From: Pseudomonas sp. RSB 5.4
GTDB lineage: Bacteria > Pseudomonadota > Gammaproteobacteria > Pseudomonadales > Pseudomonadaceae
Direction: 5' to 3'
NCBI RefSeq assembly: GCF_037126175.1
Contig: NZ_CP146986.1
Location: 4,039,001-4,103,000 of the forward strand
Length of the DNA stretch: 64,000 nt
Part shown: piece after piece, positions 1 through 7,649 of the stretch
Layout: every line of letters begins with the position of its first letter
How positions within the stretch are numbered: position 1 is the first letter of the stretch
Made by a program: the position numbers and the translations under genes
Notes under the pieces: generated by a model
Told to the model about the DNA's origin: nothing
Seen by the model: the letters and a program-made list of their open reading frames with translations, nothing else
The model's database searches: none

Positions 1-294
1 GGCATCCTCGAAAACGACGCCTGGCTCAAGTACGCCCGCCACGCCAACCACTGCGCGCAATTGCTGGCCGAACTGGTCAGCGACATTCCAGGCGTGGAAC
101 TGATGTTCCCGGTGCAGGCCAACGGCGTGTTCCTGCAACTCTCGGAACCGGCCATCGCCGCGCTGACCGCGAAGAACTGGCGTTTCTACACCTTCATCGG
201 CAAGGGCGGCGCACGCTTCATGTGCTCGTGGGACACCGAAGAAGAACGCGTACGCGAACTGGCTCGTGACATCCGCGAAGTGATGTCGGCCTGA
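1..294 (+). CDS. ltaE: Low-specificity L-threonine aldolase, C-terminal part (5' end outside window)
   Basis: The reading frame is open from base 1 and ends with TGA at 292-294, leaving the last 97 residues of a protein that starts upstream. The fragment matches the C-terminal domain of PLP-dependent low-specificity threonine aldolases, which cleave L-threonine or allo-threonine to glycine and acetaldehyde. The PLP lysine lies in the missing part, so the call rests on the C-terminal domain and on synteny: the P. aeruginosa homologue (PA5413) also lies next to gbcB. In this setting it would interconvert glycine, the end product of betaine demethylation. Moderately high confidence because only the tail is visible. 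Confidence 0.8.
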   Translation, partial: GILENDAWLKYARHANHCAQLLAELVSDIPGVELMFPVQANGVFLQLSEPAIAALTAKNWRFYTFIGKGGARFMCSWDTEEERVRELARDIREVMSA

Positions 295-333
295 TTCCTT
301 GGCAAATGAACTCCTGTAACGAGTTGATCCCCT

Positions 334-464
334 GTGGCGAGGGGATTTATCCCCGATCGGCTGCGCAGCAGTCGTAAATCCTGAAAACGCGGTCTTGCTG
401 GTAGATCGCGTTCATAGGTTTTGGGGCTGCTGCGCAACCCATCGGGGATAAATCCCCTCACCAC
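334..464. repeat. REPIN, GTGGCGAGGGGATTTATCCCC family
   Basis: Two inverted REP arms flank a spacer: the left arm starts GTGGCGAGGGGATTTATCCCC at 334 and the right arm is its inverse, ending CCCCTCACCAC at 464. An inner GCTGCGCAGCAG / GCTGCTGCGCA pair extends the stem. It fills the gap between ltaE and the SDR gene. Confidence 0.85.
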
Positions 465-556
465 AAGTCATCTTCGCCGCCCCTATCGCGCCAGCTGCTT
501 GGTCTACATTGTCTGTCGAGCCCCCCGCTCACATAACAACAAGCAGGAGCATCGGC

Positions 557-1381
557 ATGTCGCTACAAGGCAAAACCCTGTTCATCACCGGCGCCAGCCG
601 TGGCATCGGCCGTGAGATTGCGCTGCGGGCCGCGAAGGACGGGGCCAATATCGTGATTGCGGCCAAGAGCGCCGAAGCTCATCCGAAATTGCCCGGCACC
701 ATTCACAGCGTCGCTGCAGAAGTCGAAGCCGCTGGCGGCAAGGCATTGGCGCTGCAAGTCGATGTGCGTGATGAAGAGGCGGTGAGCAGTGCGCTGGCCC
801 TGGCCAACGAGCATTTCGGCGGCATCGATGCGCTGATCAATAACGCCGGGGCGATCAAGCTCACCGGTGTGCAACACATCGAACTCAAGCGTTTCGACCT
901 GATGCACCAGATCAACACCCGCGCGGTGTTGTTGTGCAGCCAGGCCGCCCTGCCCTATTTGAAGAAATCCGCCGGCCACATCCTCAACCTGTCGCCGCCG
1001 CTGAATCTGGCAAGCAAATGGTTCGCCCAATACAGCCCCTACACCGTGACCAAATACGGCATGAGCATGCTGACGGTGGGCATGAGCGAGGAGTTCGCCA
1101 ATTACGGGATCAGCGTCAATTCGCTGTGGCCGCAGACCATGATTGCCACGGCGGCGATCGAGTTTCAGCTGGGCAACAGAGAGTCGTTCAAGCATGCGCG
1201 CACGCCAGCAATCATGGCGGATGCGGCGCATGTGATCCTGAGCAGCAGCGGGCGGCAGATCAGCGGTCGGCTGTTGATTGATGAGGAGATTTTGCGAGAA
1301 AACGGCGTGACCGAATTCGATCAATACCGATTCGAGCCGGACAGCGACGCCACACTGATGCCCGACCTGTTCATCGATTGA
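557..1381 (+). CDS. SDR family NAD(P)-dependent oxidoreductase
   Basis: This is a 274-residue classical short-chain dehydrogenase. It shows the cofactor motif TGASRGIG (residues 11-18), NNAG (95-98), and catalytic Ser146, Tyr162 and Lys166 in a YxxxK motif. The ATG at 557 is chosen because AGGAGC lies 7 bases upstream; an in-frame start 48 bases earlier would add a tail without family features. The sequence resembles the HSDL2-like subgroup of fatty-acyl or steroid-type SDRs, but the substrate cannot be read from the sequence. It lies between ltaE and gbcB and is flanked by REPINs on both sides, so it is probably a single transcription unit. There is no evidence that it belongs to betaine catabolism. 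Confidence 0.85.
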   Translation: MSLQGKTLFITGASRGIGREIALRAAKDGANIVIAAKSAEAHPKLPGTIHSVAAEVEAAGGKALALQVDVRDEEAVSSALALANEHFGGIDALINNAGAIKLTGVQHIELKRFDLMHQINTRAVLLCSQAALPYLKKSAGHILNLSPPLNLASKWFAQYSPYTVTKYGMSMLTVGMSEEFANYGISVNSLWPQTMIATAAIEFQLGNRESFKHARTPAIMADAAHVILSSSGRQISGRLLIDEEILRENGVTEFDQYRFEPDSDATLMPDLFID

Positions 1382-1390
1382 AAACACATC

Positions 1391-1488
1391 CCCCTGTGGG
1401 AGCGGGCTTGCTCGCGAAAGCGGTGTGTCATTCAACACGTTTGCCGACTGATCCGACGCTTTCGCGAGCAAGCCCGCTCCCACAGGGG
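1391..1488. repeat. REPIN, GTGGGAGCGGGCTTGCTCGCGAA family
   Basis: Inverted arms run from CCCCTGTGGGAGCGGGCTTG at 1391 to CAAGCCCGCTCCCACAGGGG ending at 1488. It lies between the convergent SDR gene and gbcB and may also act as a bidirectional barrier. Confidence 0.9.
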
Positions 1489-1502
1489 ATTTGCATCGAT
1501 CC

Positions 1503-2603
1503 TTAGAACTCGATGCGCACGTCGCCCTTCGGCACGCTGCAGCACGACAGGATGAAACCTTCCGCCTCGTCGTCCTCGGTTATCCCGCCGTTGTGCTCCA
1601 TCTCCACTTCGCCACCGAGCTTGAGCACCTTGCACGTGCCGCAGATCCCCATGCCGCAGGCTTTCGGGATCATCAGGCCAAGCTTGGCCGCGGCTGCGTG
1701 CACGGTTTCGCCCGGGCCCACGCGAATGCTCTTGCCGGAGGCGGTGAACTCGACCTGATGCAGATCCGCCGCATCAATTTCCGGAGCCTCGGCCGCCTGT
1801 TCGGCTTGTTCCACCGCGTCGGCACGGGCTTCGGGTGGTGTGGCGCCGAAGGATTCCTCGTGATACCGCGACATGTCGTAACCGGCGGCTTCCAGCAAGC
1901 GCTTGACCGCGGTCATGTACGGCGTCGGGCCGCAGCAGAACACTTCGCGTTCGAGGAAGTCCGGCACCATCAGTTCGAGCATCTTGTGATTGAGGTAGCC
2001 GCGATAGCCGGCCCACGGCTCGCCCAGCCCGTGTTTCTCGCAGATCAGGTGCAGGCTGAAGTTGTCGATCCGCGACGCCATGTGCTCCAGTTCGCGGTGA
2101 TAAATGATGTCTTTCGGCGAGCGTGCGCTGTGGATAAAGGTCATGTCGACGTTGGCGTTGGTGTCGTAGAACCAGCGCGCCATCGACATGCACGGAGTGA
2201 TCCCCACGCCGCCGCTGAGATACAGCACTTTCGGACTCGGGAAGTCGATGGCGTTGAACAGCCCGACGGGGCCGTGCACCGCCAGCTCCTGGCCTTCATG
2301 CAGGGTGTCGTGCAGCCAGTTGGAGACCTTGCCGCCCGGCACGCGCTTGATCGTCACCGAGAAGCTGTACGGCACCGACGGCGAACTGGAGATGGTGTAC
2401 GAACGCATGATCGGCTGGCCGTCGATTTCCAGCTCCAGGGTCACGAACTGTCCGGGCTTGAAGAAGAACAGGATCGGCTGGTCGGCCATGAAACAGAAGG
2501 TGCGCACGTCCCAGGTTTCCTGGATGACTTTGACGCAACGGACGATGTGTCGGCCATTGGCCCAGGTCTGGGTGGTGACCGGATTCAGGAAGCTGTTGGA
2601 CAT
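1503..2603 (-). CDS. gbcB: Glycine betaine monooxygenase, reductase subunit GbcB
   Basis: GbcB passes electrons from NAD(P)H through flavin and a [2Fe-2S] cluster to the Rieske oxygenase GbcA, which demethylates glycine betaine to dimethylglycine plus formaldehyde. The 366-residue protein has the flavin-binding RSYT (67-70), the nucleotide motif GGVGITP (131-137), CGPTPYM (224-230), and a C-terminal plant-type ferredoxin domain with Cys316, Cys321, Cys324 and Cys354. An acidic Ala/Glu-rich linker (about 256-280) joins the two halves. The ATG at 2603 has GGAG six bases upstream; a GTG four codons earlier lies on top of that SD and is less likely. The gene diverges from gbcA across 280 bp, as in P. 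aeruginosa. Confidence 0.95.
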   Translation of the reverse strand: MSNSFLNPVTTQTWANGRHIVRCVKVIQETWDVRTFCFMADQPILFFFKPGQFVTLELEIDGQPIMRSYTISSSPSVPYSFSVTIKRVPGGKVSNWLHDTLHEGQELAVHGPVGLFNAIDFPSPKVLYLSGGVGITPCMSMARWFYDTNANVDMTFIHSARSPKDIIYHRELEHMASRIDNFSLHLICEKHGLGEPWAGYRGYLNHKMLELMVPDFLEREVFCCGPTPYMTAVKRLLEAAGYDMSRYHEESFGATPPEARADAVEQAEQAAEAPEIDAADLHQVEFTASGKSIRVGPGETVHAAAAKLGLMIPKACGMGICGTCKVLKLGGEVEMEHNGGITEDDEAEGFILSCCSVPKGDVRIEF

Positions 2604-2883
2604 GCTGTTCTCCACGGCCGACTGTCGGCCTTCATGTGGCGATTCTGCGTATAGCGCAGACCGCCCGTTTACCTATCCGCGACATCGGCATGCTTATCGC
2701 GACCAGCCCCCAACCACCGGGGGTTGCGCGTCGGGAACAGATTGCACCATGTCGCCCATGGATAAGGTTCCGCCCAGCGCCGGCCCCACACTCGCCTCAC
2801 ATCAAACAGATTCTTTACACCTTGCGTAGCAACCCTGATCAGCCACTTTCGCGGCCACGCAGATGGCCTTGAGGAATACATCG
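2604..2883. promoter_or_regulatory. Divergent gbcB/gbcA control region with possible GbdR repeats
   Basis: This 280 bp region separates the two start codons. It holds a 17 bp dyad TCTGCGTATAGCGCAGA (2644-2660). It also holds two same-direction cores, GCGACAT (2679-2685) and GCGACCA (2699-2705), spaced 20 bp apart as expected for a dimer of an AraC-type activator. The second core and its flank (CGACCA.CCC) resemble the tandem repeat upstream of cbcX. GbdR is the known activator of gbcA in P. aeruginosa; its assignment to these repeats is inference. Confidence 0.4.
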
Positions 2884-4179
2884 ATGGACGTCACCGCAAA
2901 AATCAGCCTGGGCGATCCGCTGGAACCCGCACGCAAGGCCACCGCACAGATGCTGCAAGAGCGCGAGCGCACCTTTTCCCTGCCGCAACCGTTCTACAGC
3001 GATGAGCGCCTGTTCGATATCGACATGCAGGAGATCTTCCAGAAAGAGTGGTTGATCGCTGGCATGACCTGCGAGATCCCGGCCAAGGGCAACTACCTGA
3101 CCCTGCAGGTCGGCAAGAACCCGATCATCGTCATTCGTGGCGCTGAAGGTGTGGTGCATGCTTTCCATAACGTTTGCCGCCACCGTGGCTCGCGCCTGTG
3201 CACCAGCGACAAGGGCAAGGTCGCCAAACTGGTCTGCCACTACCACCAGTGGACCTATGAGCTGGACGGTCGTCTGCTGTTCGCCGGCACCGAGATGGGC
3301 GCCGACTTCGACATGAAACAGTACGGCCTCAAACCGGTGAACGTGAAGACTGCCGGCGGCTACATCTTCATCAGCCTGGCGGAGAATCCGCCGGCCATTG
3401 ATGACTTCCTGTCGACACTGAACCACTACATGGAACCGTACGACATGGAGAACACCAAGGTGGCGATCACCACCACCTTGATGGAAAAGGCCAACTGGAA
3501 ACTGGTGCTGGAAAACAACCGCGAATGCTACCACTGCAACGCGTCGCACCCGGAACTGCTGAAAACCCTGCTGGAATGGGACGACGTCACCGACCCGCGC
3601 GCCGATCAGGCATTCAAGGATCACGTCGCCGCCTCCGCCGCGGCGTGGGAAGCCGAGAAGATCCCTTACGCCCACGCCAGTTTCGGCCTGCGCAACCGCA
3701 TCGTGCGCATGCCGCTGCTCAAGGGCACCGTGTCGATGACCCTGGACGGCAAACAGGGCTGCGCCAAACTGATGGGCCGGATCAAGAACCCCGACCTCGG
3801 CTCGATGCGCATCCTGCACCTGCCGCACTCGTGGAACCACTGCATGGGCGACCACATCATCGTCTTCACCGTGTGGCCGATCAGCGCCCAGGAAACCATG
3901 GTCACCACCAAATGGCTGGTGCATAAGGACGCGGTCGAAGGCGTGGATTACGACGTCGAGCGCATGCGCCAGGTGTGGGACGCGACCAACGATCAGGACC
4001 GCCGTCTGGCCGAAGAGAACCAGCGCGGGATCAACTCCACCGCTTACCAGCCTGGGCCGTATTCGAAGACCTATGAGTTTGGCGTGGTCAACTTCGTGGA
4101 TTGGTACAGCGAGCGGATGCTCAACAACCTTGGGGCCGAGCCGGCGCCGTATCTTAAAGGGGTGCCTGTCCAAGGCTAA
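2884..4179 (+). CDS. gbcA: Glycine betaine monooxygenase, Rieske oxygenase subunit GbcA
   Basis: This is the oxygenase component that converts glycine betaine to dimethylglycine in the cytoplasm. The 431-residue protein carries a Rieske [2Fe-2S] site (Cys98, His100, Cys118, His121) and the mononuclear iron motif ENNRECYHCNASH around 210-222, with His217 and His222 as likely ligands. The ATG at 2884 is preferred because GAGG lies nine bases upstream and the protein then begins MDVTAKISLG, as GbcA proteins do; an upstream ATG at 2863 has no SD. It is divergent from gbcB and expected to be activated by GbdR. Confidence 0.96.
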   Translation: MDVTAKISLGDPLEPARKATAQMLQERERTFSLPQPFYSDERLFDIDMQEIFQKEWLIAGMTCEIPAKGNYLTLQVGKNPIIVIRGAEGVVHAFHNVCRHRGSRLCTSDKGKVAKLVCHYHQWTYELDGRLLFAGTEMGADFDMKQYGLKPVNVKTAGGYIFISLAENPPAIDDFLSTLNHYMEPYDMENTKVAITTTLMEKANWKLVLENNRECYHCNASHPELLKTLLEWDDVTDPRADQAFKDHVAASAAAWEAEKIPYAHASFGLRNRIVRMPLLKGTVSMTLDGKQGCAKLMGRIKNPDLGSMRILHLPHSWNHCMGDHIIVFTVWPISAQETMVTTKWLVHKDAVEGVDYDVERMRQVWDATNDQDRRLAEENQRGINSTAYQPGPYSKTYEFGVVNFVDWYSERMLNNLGAEPAPYLKGVPVQG

Positions 4180-4188
4180 AAGCAAAAG

Positions 4189-4281
4189 CTTCGCGAGCAA
4201 GCTCGCTCCCACAGGGACTGGCGGTGTACACAAATTCTGTTATCACCGCCGACCACTGTGGGAGCGAGCTTGCTCGCGAAG
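4189..4281. repeat. REPIN, GTGGGAGCGAGCTTGCTCGCGAA variant
   Basis: The left arm CTTCGCGAGCAAGCTCGCTC starts at 4189 and its inverse ends at 4281. It lies between the convergent gbcA and metallophosphoesterase genes. The arms use GAGCGAGC instead of GAGCGGGC on both sides, so the stem has co-varied. Confidence 0.88.
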
Positions 4282-4301
4282 AGGCCGGTCCGGTCACCGC
4301 C

Positions 4302-5546
4302 TCACTTCGATGACCACCTCACACTGCCATCCTCCCCAATAAACTCCTCGAAAATATCCTCCCCCACCAGCCTGATTTTCGCGTAGCCATTCAGCACCCG
4401 CAGCGGATATGCCGGATCGTTGGCATCCTGCGTCTCCGACCACAACACCCGCGAATGCCCGTCCAGCTCGCTGGCATTGCCGTACGGAATCGCCCCGTGC
4501 CCGGCGCAGCGCGCATGCAAACCGCCCTGTTGCGCATAGACGATGCCGTTGTGCAGATGCCCCCAATACCAATAATCCGGCTCGCGCCCCAGTGCATCGC
4601 ACACCGGTTGATACAGCGCGGTCTTGTTGTGCCCGGAAATGTCGAAGCCCTGGTGATGGCTGAGCACCATGATTTTTTTGCGTTTCGGCAGGCCTTTCAT
4701 CCAGACGATCTGCGGCTCATTCAGCGTGCCATCCATGTACAGGTTCATCGCATCCGAGGCGTAGGCCGAATCGAGGCCGACCACCAGCCAATCGTCATTG
4801 ATCAAGGCGAAATAACTGGTGCCCTGCTGCCCCGGAAAGCGCTTGGCCAGTTCCTTGAAATAGCCGTGGGCGCCGCTGTACATCTCATGGTTGGAATTAA
4901 GGGTGAAGGAACCGTGGCTGCCCATCGGCCAACCGGCCATGTCGACGTCTTCCTGCGAGTGGCTGCCGGCGTAATACACGTCACCCAGATGGATGGTGAA
5001 ATCGGCTTGCGCCAGTTGCATCTGGTTGGCGACTGAAACCGCCGGCGCATGACTGTCAAAGGGGCCGGTGCCCCAGTCGCCGGCAATCGCCAGGGTCACG
5101 TCGCGCTCCATCTGCACCACCGCCGGATCGGTGCCGAAGGTCGCGTGGTGACGCAGGTTTTCGATCCACTTCAGCAGCGCCTCGCTCCACAGCAGATCGA
5201 GCAGTTCCCACTTGCGACAACCCAACAAGCTGCCGTCCTTCAACACCCGGGTTTGCAGTTGATCCGACGATTGCGGCAGCGGCATCGCGTTGCCGATACG
5301 CAGGATCGACAGGCCATGGGACAATTCCCACGGCACCGCCGGTTCGTCGCCCGGCAACTCGCCGTTTTTCAGCACGTATTGCGCCTGATCGTGACCGCGC
5401 TGCAACAGCTTGATGATCGCCTGAAACTCCTGCGGCTCCAGCTCGCTGATGAGCTTCATCCAGGCCATTTCCATGCGCGTGAACAAGCCGTGAAGGCGCA
5501 GTTTGACCTTGTCGTACTCGTGTTCCCAATGACTGACCAGTGACAT
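4302..5546 (-). CDS. Calcineurin-like metallophosphoesterase
   Basis: This 414-residue protein has the dinuclear metal motifs of the calcineurin-like superfamily in order: GDWGTG (Asp157), HLGDVYY (188-189 GD), NSNHE (217-221, a variant of GNHE), SHHQ (295-298) and GHLH (328-331). About 145 N-terminal residues precede the catalytic domain and are not recognised. No signal peptide is visible, so it is probably cytoplasmic. The ATG has GAGG about eight bases upstream. It is the last gene of a minus-strand set, 25 bp after the cytochrome gene, suggesting co-transcription with it and the GMC fusion. Its substrate is unknown; nothing ties it to betaine metabolism except position. Confidence 0.85.
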   Translation of the reverse strand: MSLVSHWEHEYDKVKLRLHGLFTRMEMAWMKLISELEPQEFQAIIKLLQRGHDQAQYVLKNGELPGDEPAVPWELSHGLSILRIGNAMPLPQSSDQLQTRVLKDGSLLGCRKWELLDLLWSEALLKWIENLRHHATFGTDPAVVQMERDVTLAIAGDWGTGPFDSHAPAVSVANQMQLAQADFTIHLGDVYYAGSHSQEDVDMAGWPMGSHGSFTLNSNHEMYSGAHGYFKELAKRFPGQQGTSYFALINDDWLVVGLDSAYASDAMNLYMDGTLNEPQIVWMKGLPKRKKIMVLSHHQGFDISGHNKTALYQPVCDALGREPDYWYWGHLHNGIVYAQQGGLHARCAGHGAIPYGNASELDGHSRVLWSETQDANDPAYPLRVLNGYAKIRLVGEDIFEEFIGEDGSVRWSSK

Positions 5547-5571
5547 GGCGTAATCCTCTATCCGTAAGGGC

Positions 5572-7440
5572 TCACAGGGTTTTCATGAATTCGATCAACG
5601 CACGCTTGTCGTCATCCGAAAGCTGCGTGCCATACAAGTGACCGGTGTTGTGGTTGCCCTCCAGCCGCGTGTCGTATTTGAAGTCCGCCGAGGCCTTGGC
5701 CTGGGCGCCGCTGGTGACGAAACCGACGTTGACCGGGTCGTAGACGTCGGACCCGGTGATGAACACCACCGGACGTTTTTCCGGCGGTTGCAGCAGATCC
5801 CACAGGGTCGGTACCGAACCGTTGTGCAGATACGGCGCGCGCAACCAGATGCCGTCGGTCGGCGTGTTGCTGTAGCTCTGGGTCTTGCGATAGGCGCCGA
5901 AGTCGAACGGCGGTTTCTTGAAGGTGTGGAACGCCGTCACCAGACCGGTGGTGAACGAGTCCAGCCGATGCGGATCGGTGCCGAGTTGATCGATGTTGGT
6001 GGTGACCTGCCCGGTGTCGGCACGCCCGAAGTCATGGCAACCGGCGCAATTGGCTTCCCAGATCGGTTTGCCCTGCGCGACTTTCGCTTGATCCAGCGCC
6101 CACGGCCACGCCGGCGGCTTGTGCCCGAGCAGCCAGTTGGTCACCCGGTTGAAGCTCGGCGGCAGCACCGATTCCGGGGTCGCGCCCACGGCCATGGCGG
6201 CGGCGTAGTTGCGTTCGTGGATCTTGTTGTTATTGCCGTCCCAGTGCAGGTACATCGATTCCCGCGGTTTCTGGTTCCACACTTGCGGCAGGTCGACGGT
6301 GCCGATGGTCGAGTCATCCGGGAAGCCGAACACCACCATTTTCGTCGGGTTGAAGGTGTCGGTGCGACCCGGCCCCTGAGCGGGCCGCAACTTCTGCCAG
6401 GCATAGGCCTGTTTCTGTTTGAGCAGCGCGCTCTTGGCCATCGGGATGATCAGGTAGCGGTTGTAGAGCTTCTCGAAAAAGCCCAGCTGGAACTTGCTGT
6501 TGATCGCCGCCATCACCGCGTCGGTGGTGAATTTCGGATCGCTGGCGCAATCGTAGGCGTACCACTGGAAGGCTTGCAGTTGCAGGGTGTTGGCCGGCGC
6601 GCTCGGCACATTCACCGCGACGTCGCTGGCATTGGCCCGGTAGGAGCCGGTGTGGCACAGCGCGCAGTTCGGCTCTACGGTCGGGTAACCGATTTGTCGC
6701 TTGGCCATGCCGATCGGCAGGTCCTTGCCGTTTTCATAGAGGAAGCCGAACACTTCCCAGCCGCCGGGTTTGGGCATTTTTTCCGGGCACATCTGCGGCA
6801 GCACGGCGAACAGGTAATACGGGATCCGCGCTTCGATGCCCAAGCCGATGGCGGCGTATTTGTAGTGGTCTTCGTCGGAGGCGTATTCCTGCTCCGGCAC
6901 CACGCGCAGCATCTGGTACCAGGTTTCGTAACCGATGAAACCCAGTAGCGCCACCACGATCAAGGTGCCGACCTTGAAGGCGTGGCTCTGCCATTGCCGC
7001 GCCCAGGCCGCGCGCCACTCGCGCCAGCCATCGCAGAGCAACGCCCATGGTCGGTGCTCGGGCGTGGTGCCCAGGTACAGCAGAATGCCGAGGATCAGAA
7101 AGAAGCTCAGATCGCCCATCAGCATCGGCACGAACACCGAACCCTGAATGCTCGTATTGATCAGGTAAATCCAGAACACCACGGCGATCAGCCGCGTCAG
7201 TACGCACAACCAGGAATGCACCACGTAGCGCGGCGCGTTGAAACCCGACGGCATATAAAACACGCTGATGCCCACCAGCAGCATCCCGGCGTTTTCCAGC
7301 CAGGGGTCGGAGAGTTGCGGCGGCAGGCCGACCACCGATGTCAGCAATCCCGGCGCAAACAGCGCCGGGATGGCGAACACCATGTTCATGGCAATGCCGA
7401 TCCAGATGAAGCGTTGAAACCAGCGGATACAGGTATCCAT
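5572..7440 (-). CDS. Membrane-anchored di-haem cytochrome c (RoxA/peroxidase-like)
   Basis: This protein of about 622 residues has an N-terminal membrane part with several hydrophobic segments (about residues 8-28, 52-64, 80-96, 103-124 and 157-173). A large domain follows with two c-type haem sites, CALCH (259-263) and CAGCH (465-469). Sequence near the second haem, including GIWLRAPYLHNGSVPTL, is typical of the di-haem cytochrome c peroxidase/rubber-oxygenase (RoxA-like) group. The start is set at the ATG at 7440 because AAGGA lies ten bases upstream; an ATG three codons earlier sits directly against that SD. It lies between the GMC fusion and the metallophosphoesterase and could accept electrons from the flavoprotein, which is inference. 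The exact reaction is unknown. Confidence 0.75.
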   Translation of the reverse strand: MDTCIRWFQRFIWIGIAMNMVFAIPALFAPGLLTSVVGLPPQLSDPWLENAGMLLVGISVFYMPSGFNAPRYVVHSWLCVLTRLIAVVFWIYLINTSIQGSVFVPMLMGDLSFFLILGILLYLGTTPEHRPWALLCDGWREWRAAWARQWQSHAFKVGTLIVVALLGFIGYETWYQMLRVVPEQEYASDEDHYKYAAIGLGIEARIPYYLFAVLPQMCPEKMPKPGGWEVFGFLYENGKDLPIGMAKRQIGYPTVEPNCALCHTGSYRANASDVAVNVPSAPANTLQLQAFQWYAYDCASDPKFTTDAVMAAINSKFQLGFFEKLYNRYLIIPMAKSALLKQKQAYAWQKLRPAQGPGRTDTFNPTKMVVFGFPDDSTIGTVDLPQVWNQKPRESMYLHWDGNNNKIHERNYAAAMAVGATPESVLPPSFNRVTNWLLGHKPPAWPWALDQAKVAQGKPIWEANCAGCHDFGRADTGQVTTNIDQLGTDPHRLDSFTTGLVTAFHTFKKPPFDFGAYRKTQSYSNTPTDGIWLRAPYLHNGSVPTLWDLLQPPEKRPVVFITGSDVYDPVNVGFVTSGAQAKASADFKYDTRLEGNHNTGHLYGTQLSDDDKRALIEFMKTL

Positions 7441-7481
7441 GTCATCCATTTCCTTCTGACCACCAACCTGCGATGTCCCTC

Positions 7482-7612
7482 GTGGTGAGGGGATTTATCC
7501 CCGATGGGTCGCGAAGCGGCCCCAAACCCTGCCAGCGCGGTCTGTCTTGATGACCGCGCGCTCAGGTTTTACGACTGCTGCGCAGCCGATCGGGGATGAA
7601 TCCCCTCACCAC
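7482..7612. repeat. REPIN, GTGGTGAGGGGATTTATCCCC family
   Basis: The left arm GTGGTGAGGGGATTTATCCC starts at 7482; the inverse arm ends CCCCTCACCAC at 7612. It occupies most of the gap between the cytochrome gene and the GMC fusion gene. Confidence 0.85.
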
Positions 7613-7649
7613 AAAGAATCCCCTCAGCACAAACAAACCGTAGCAAGTG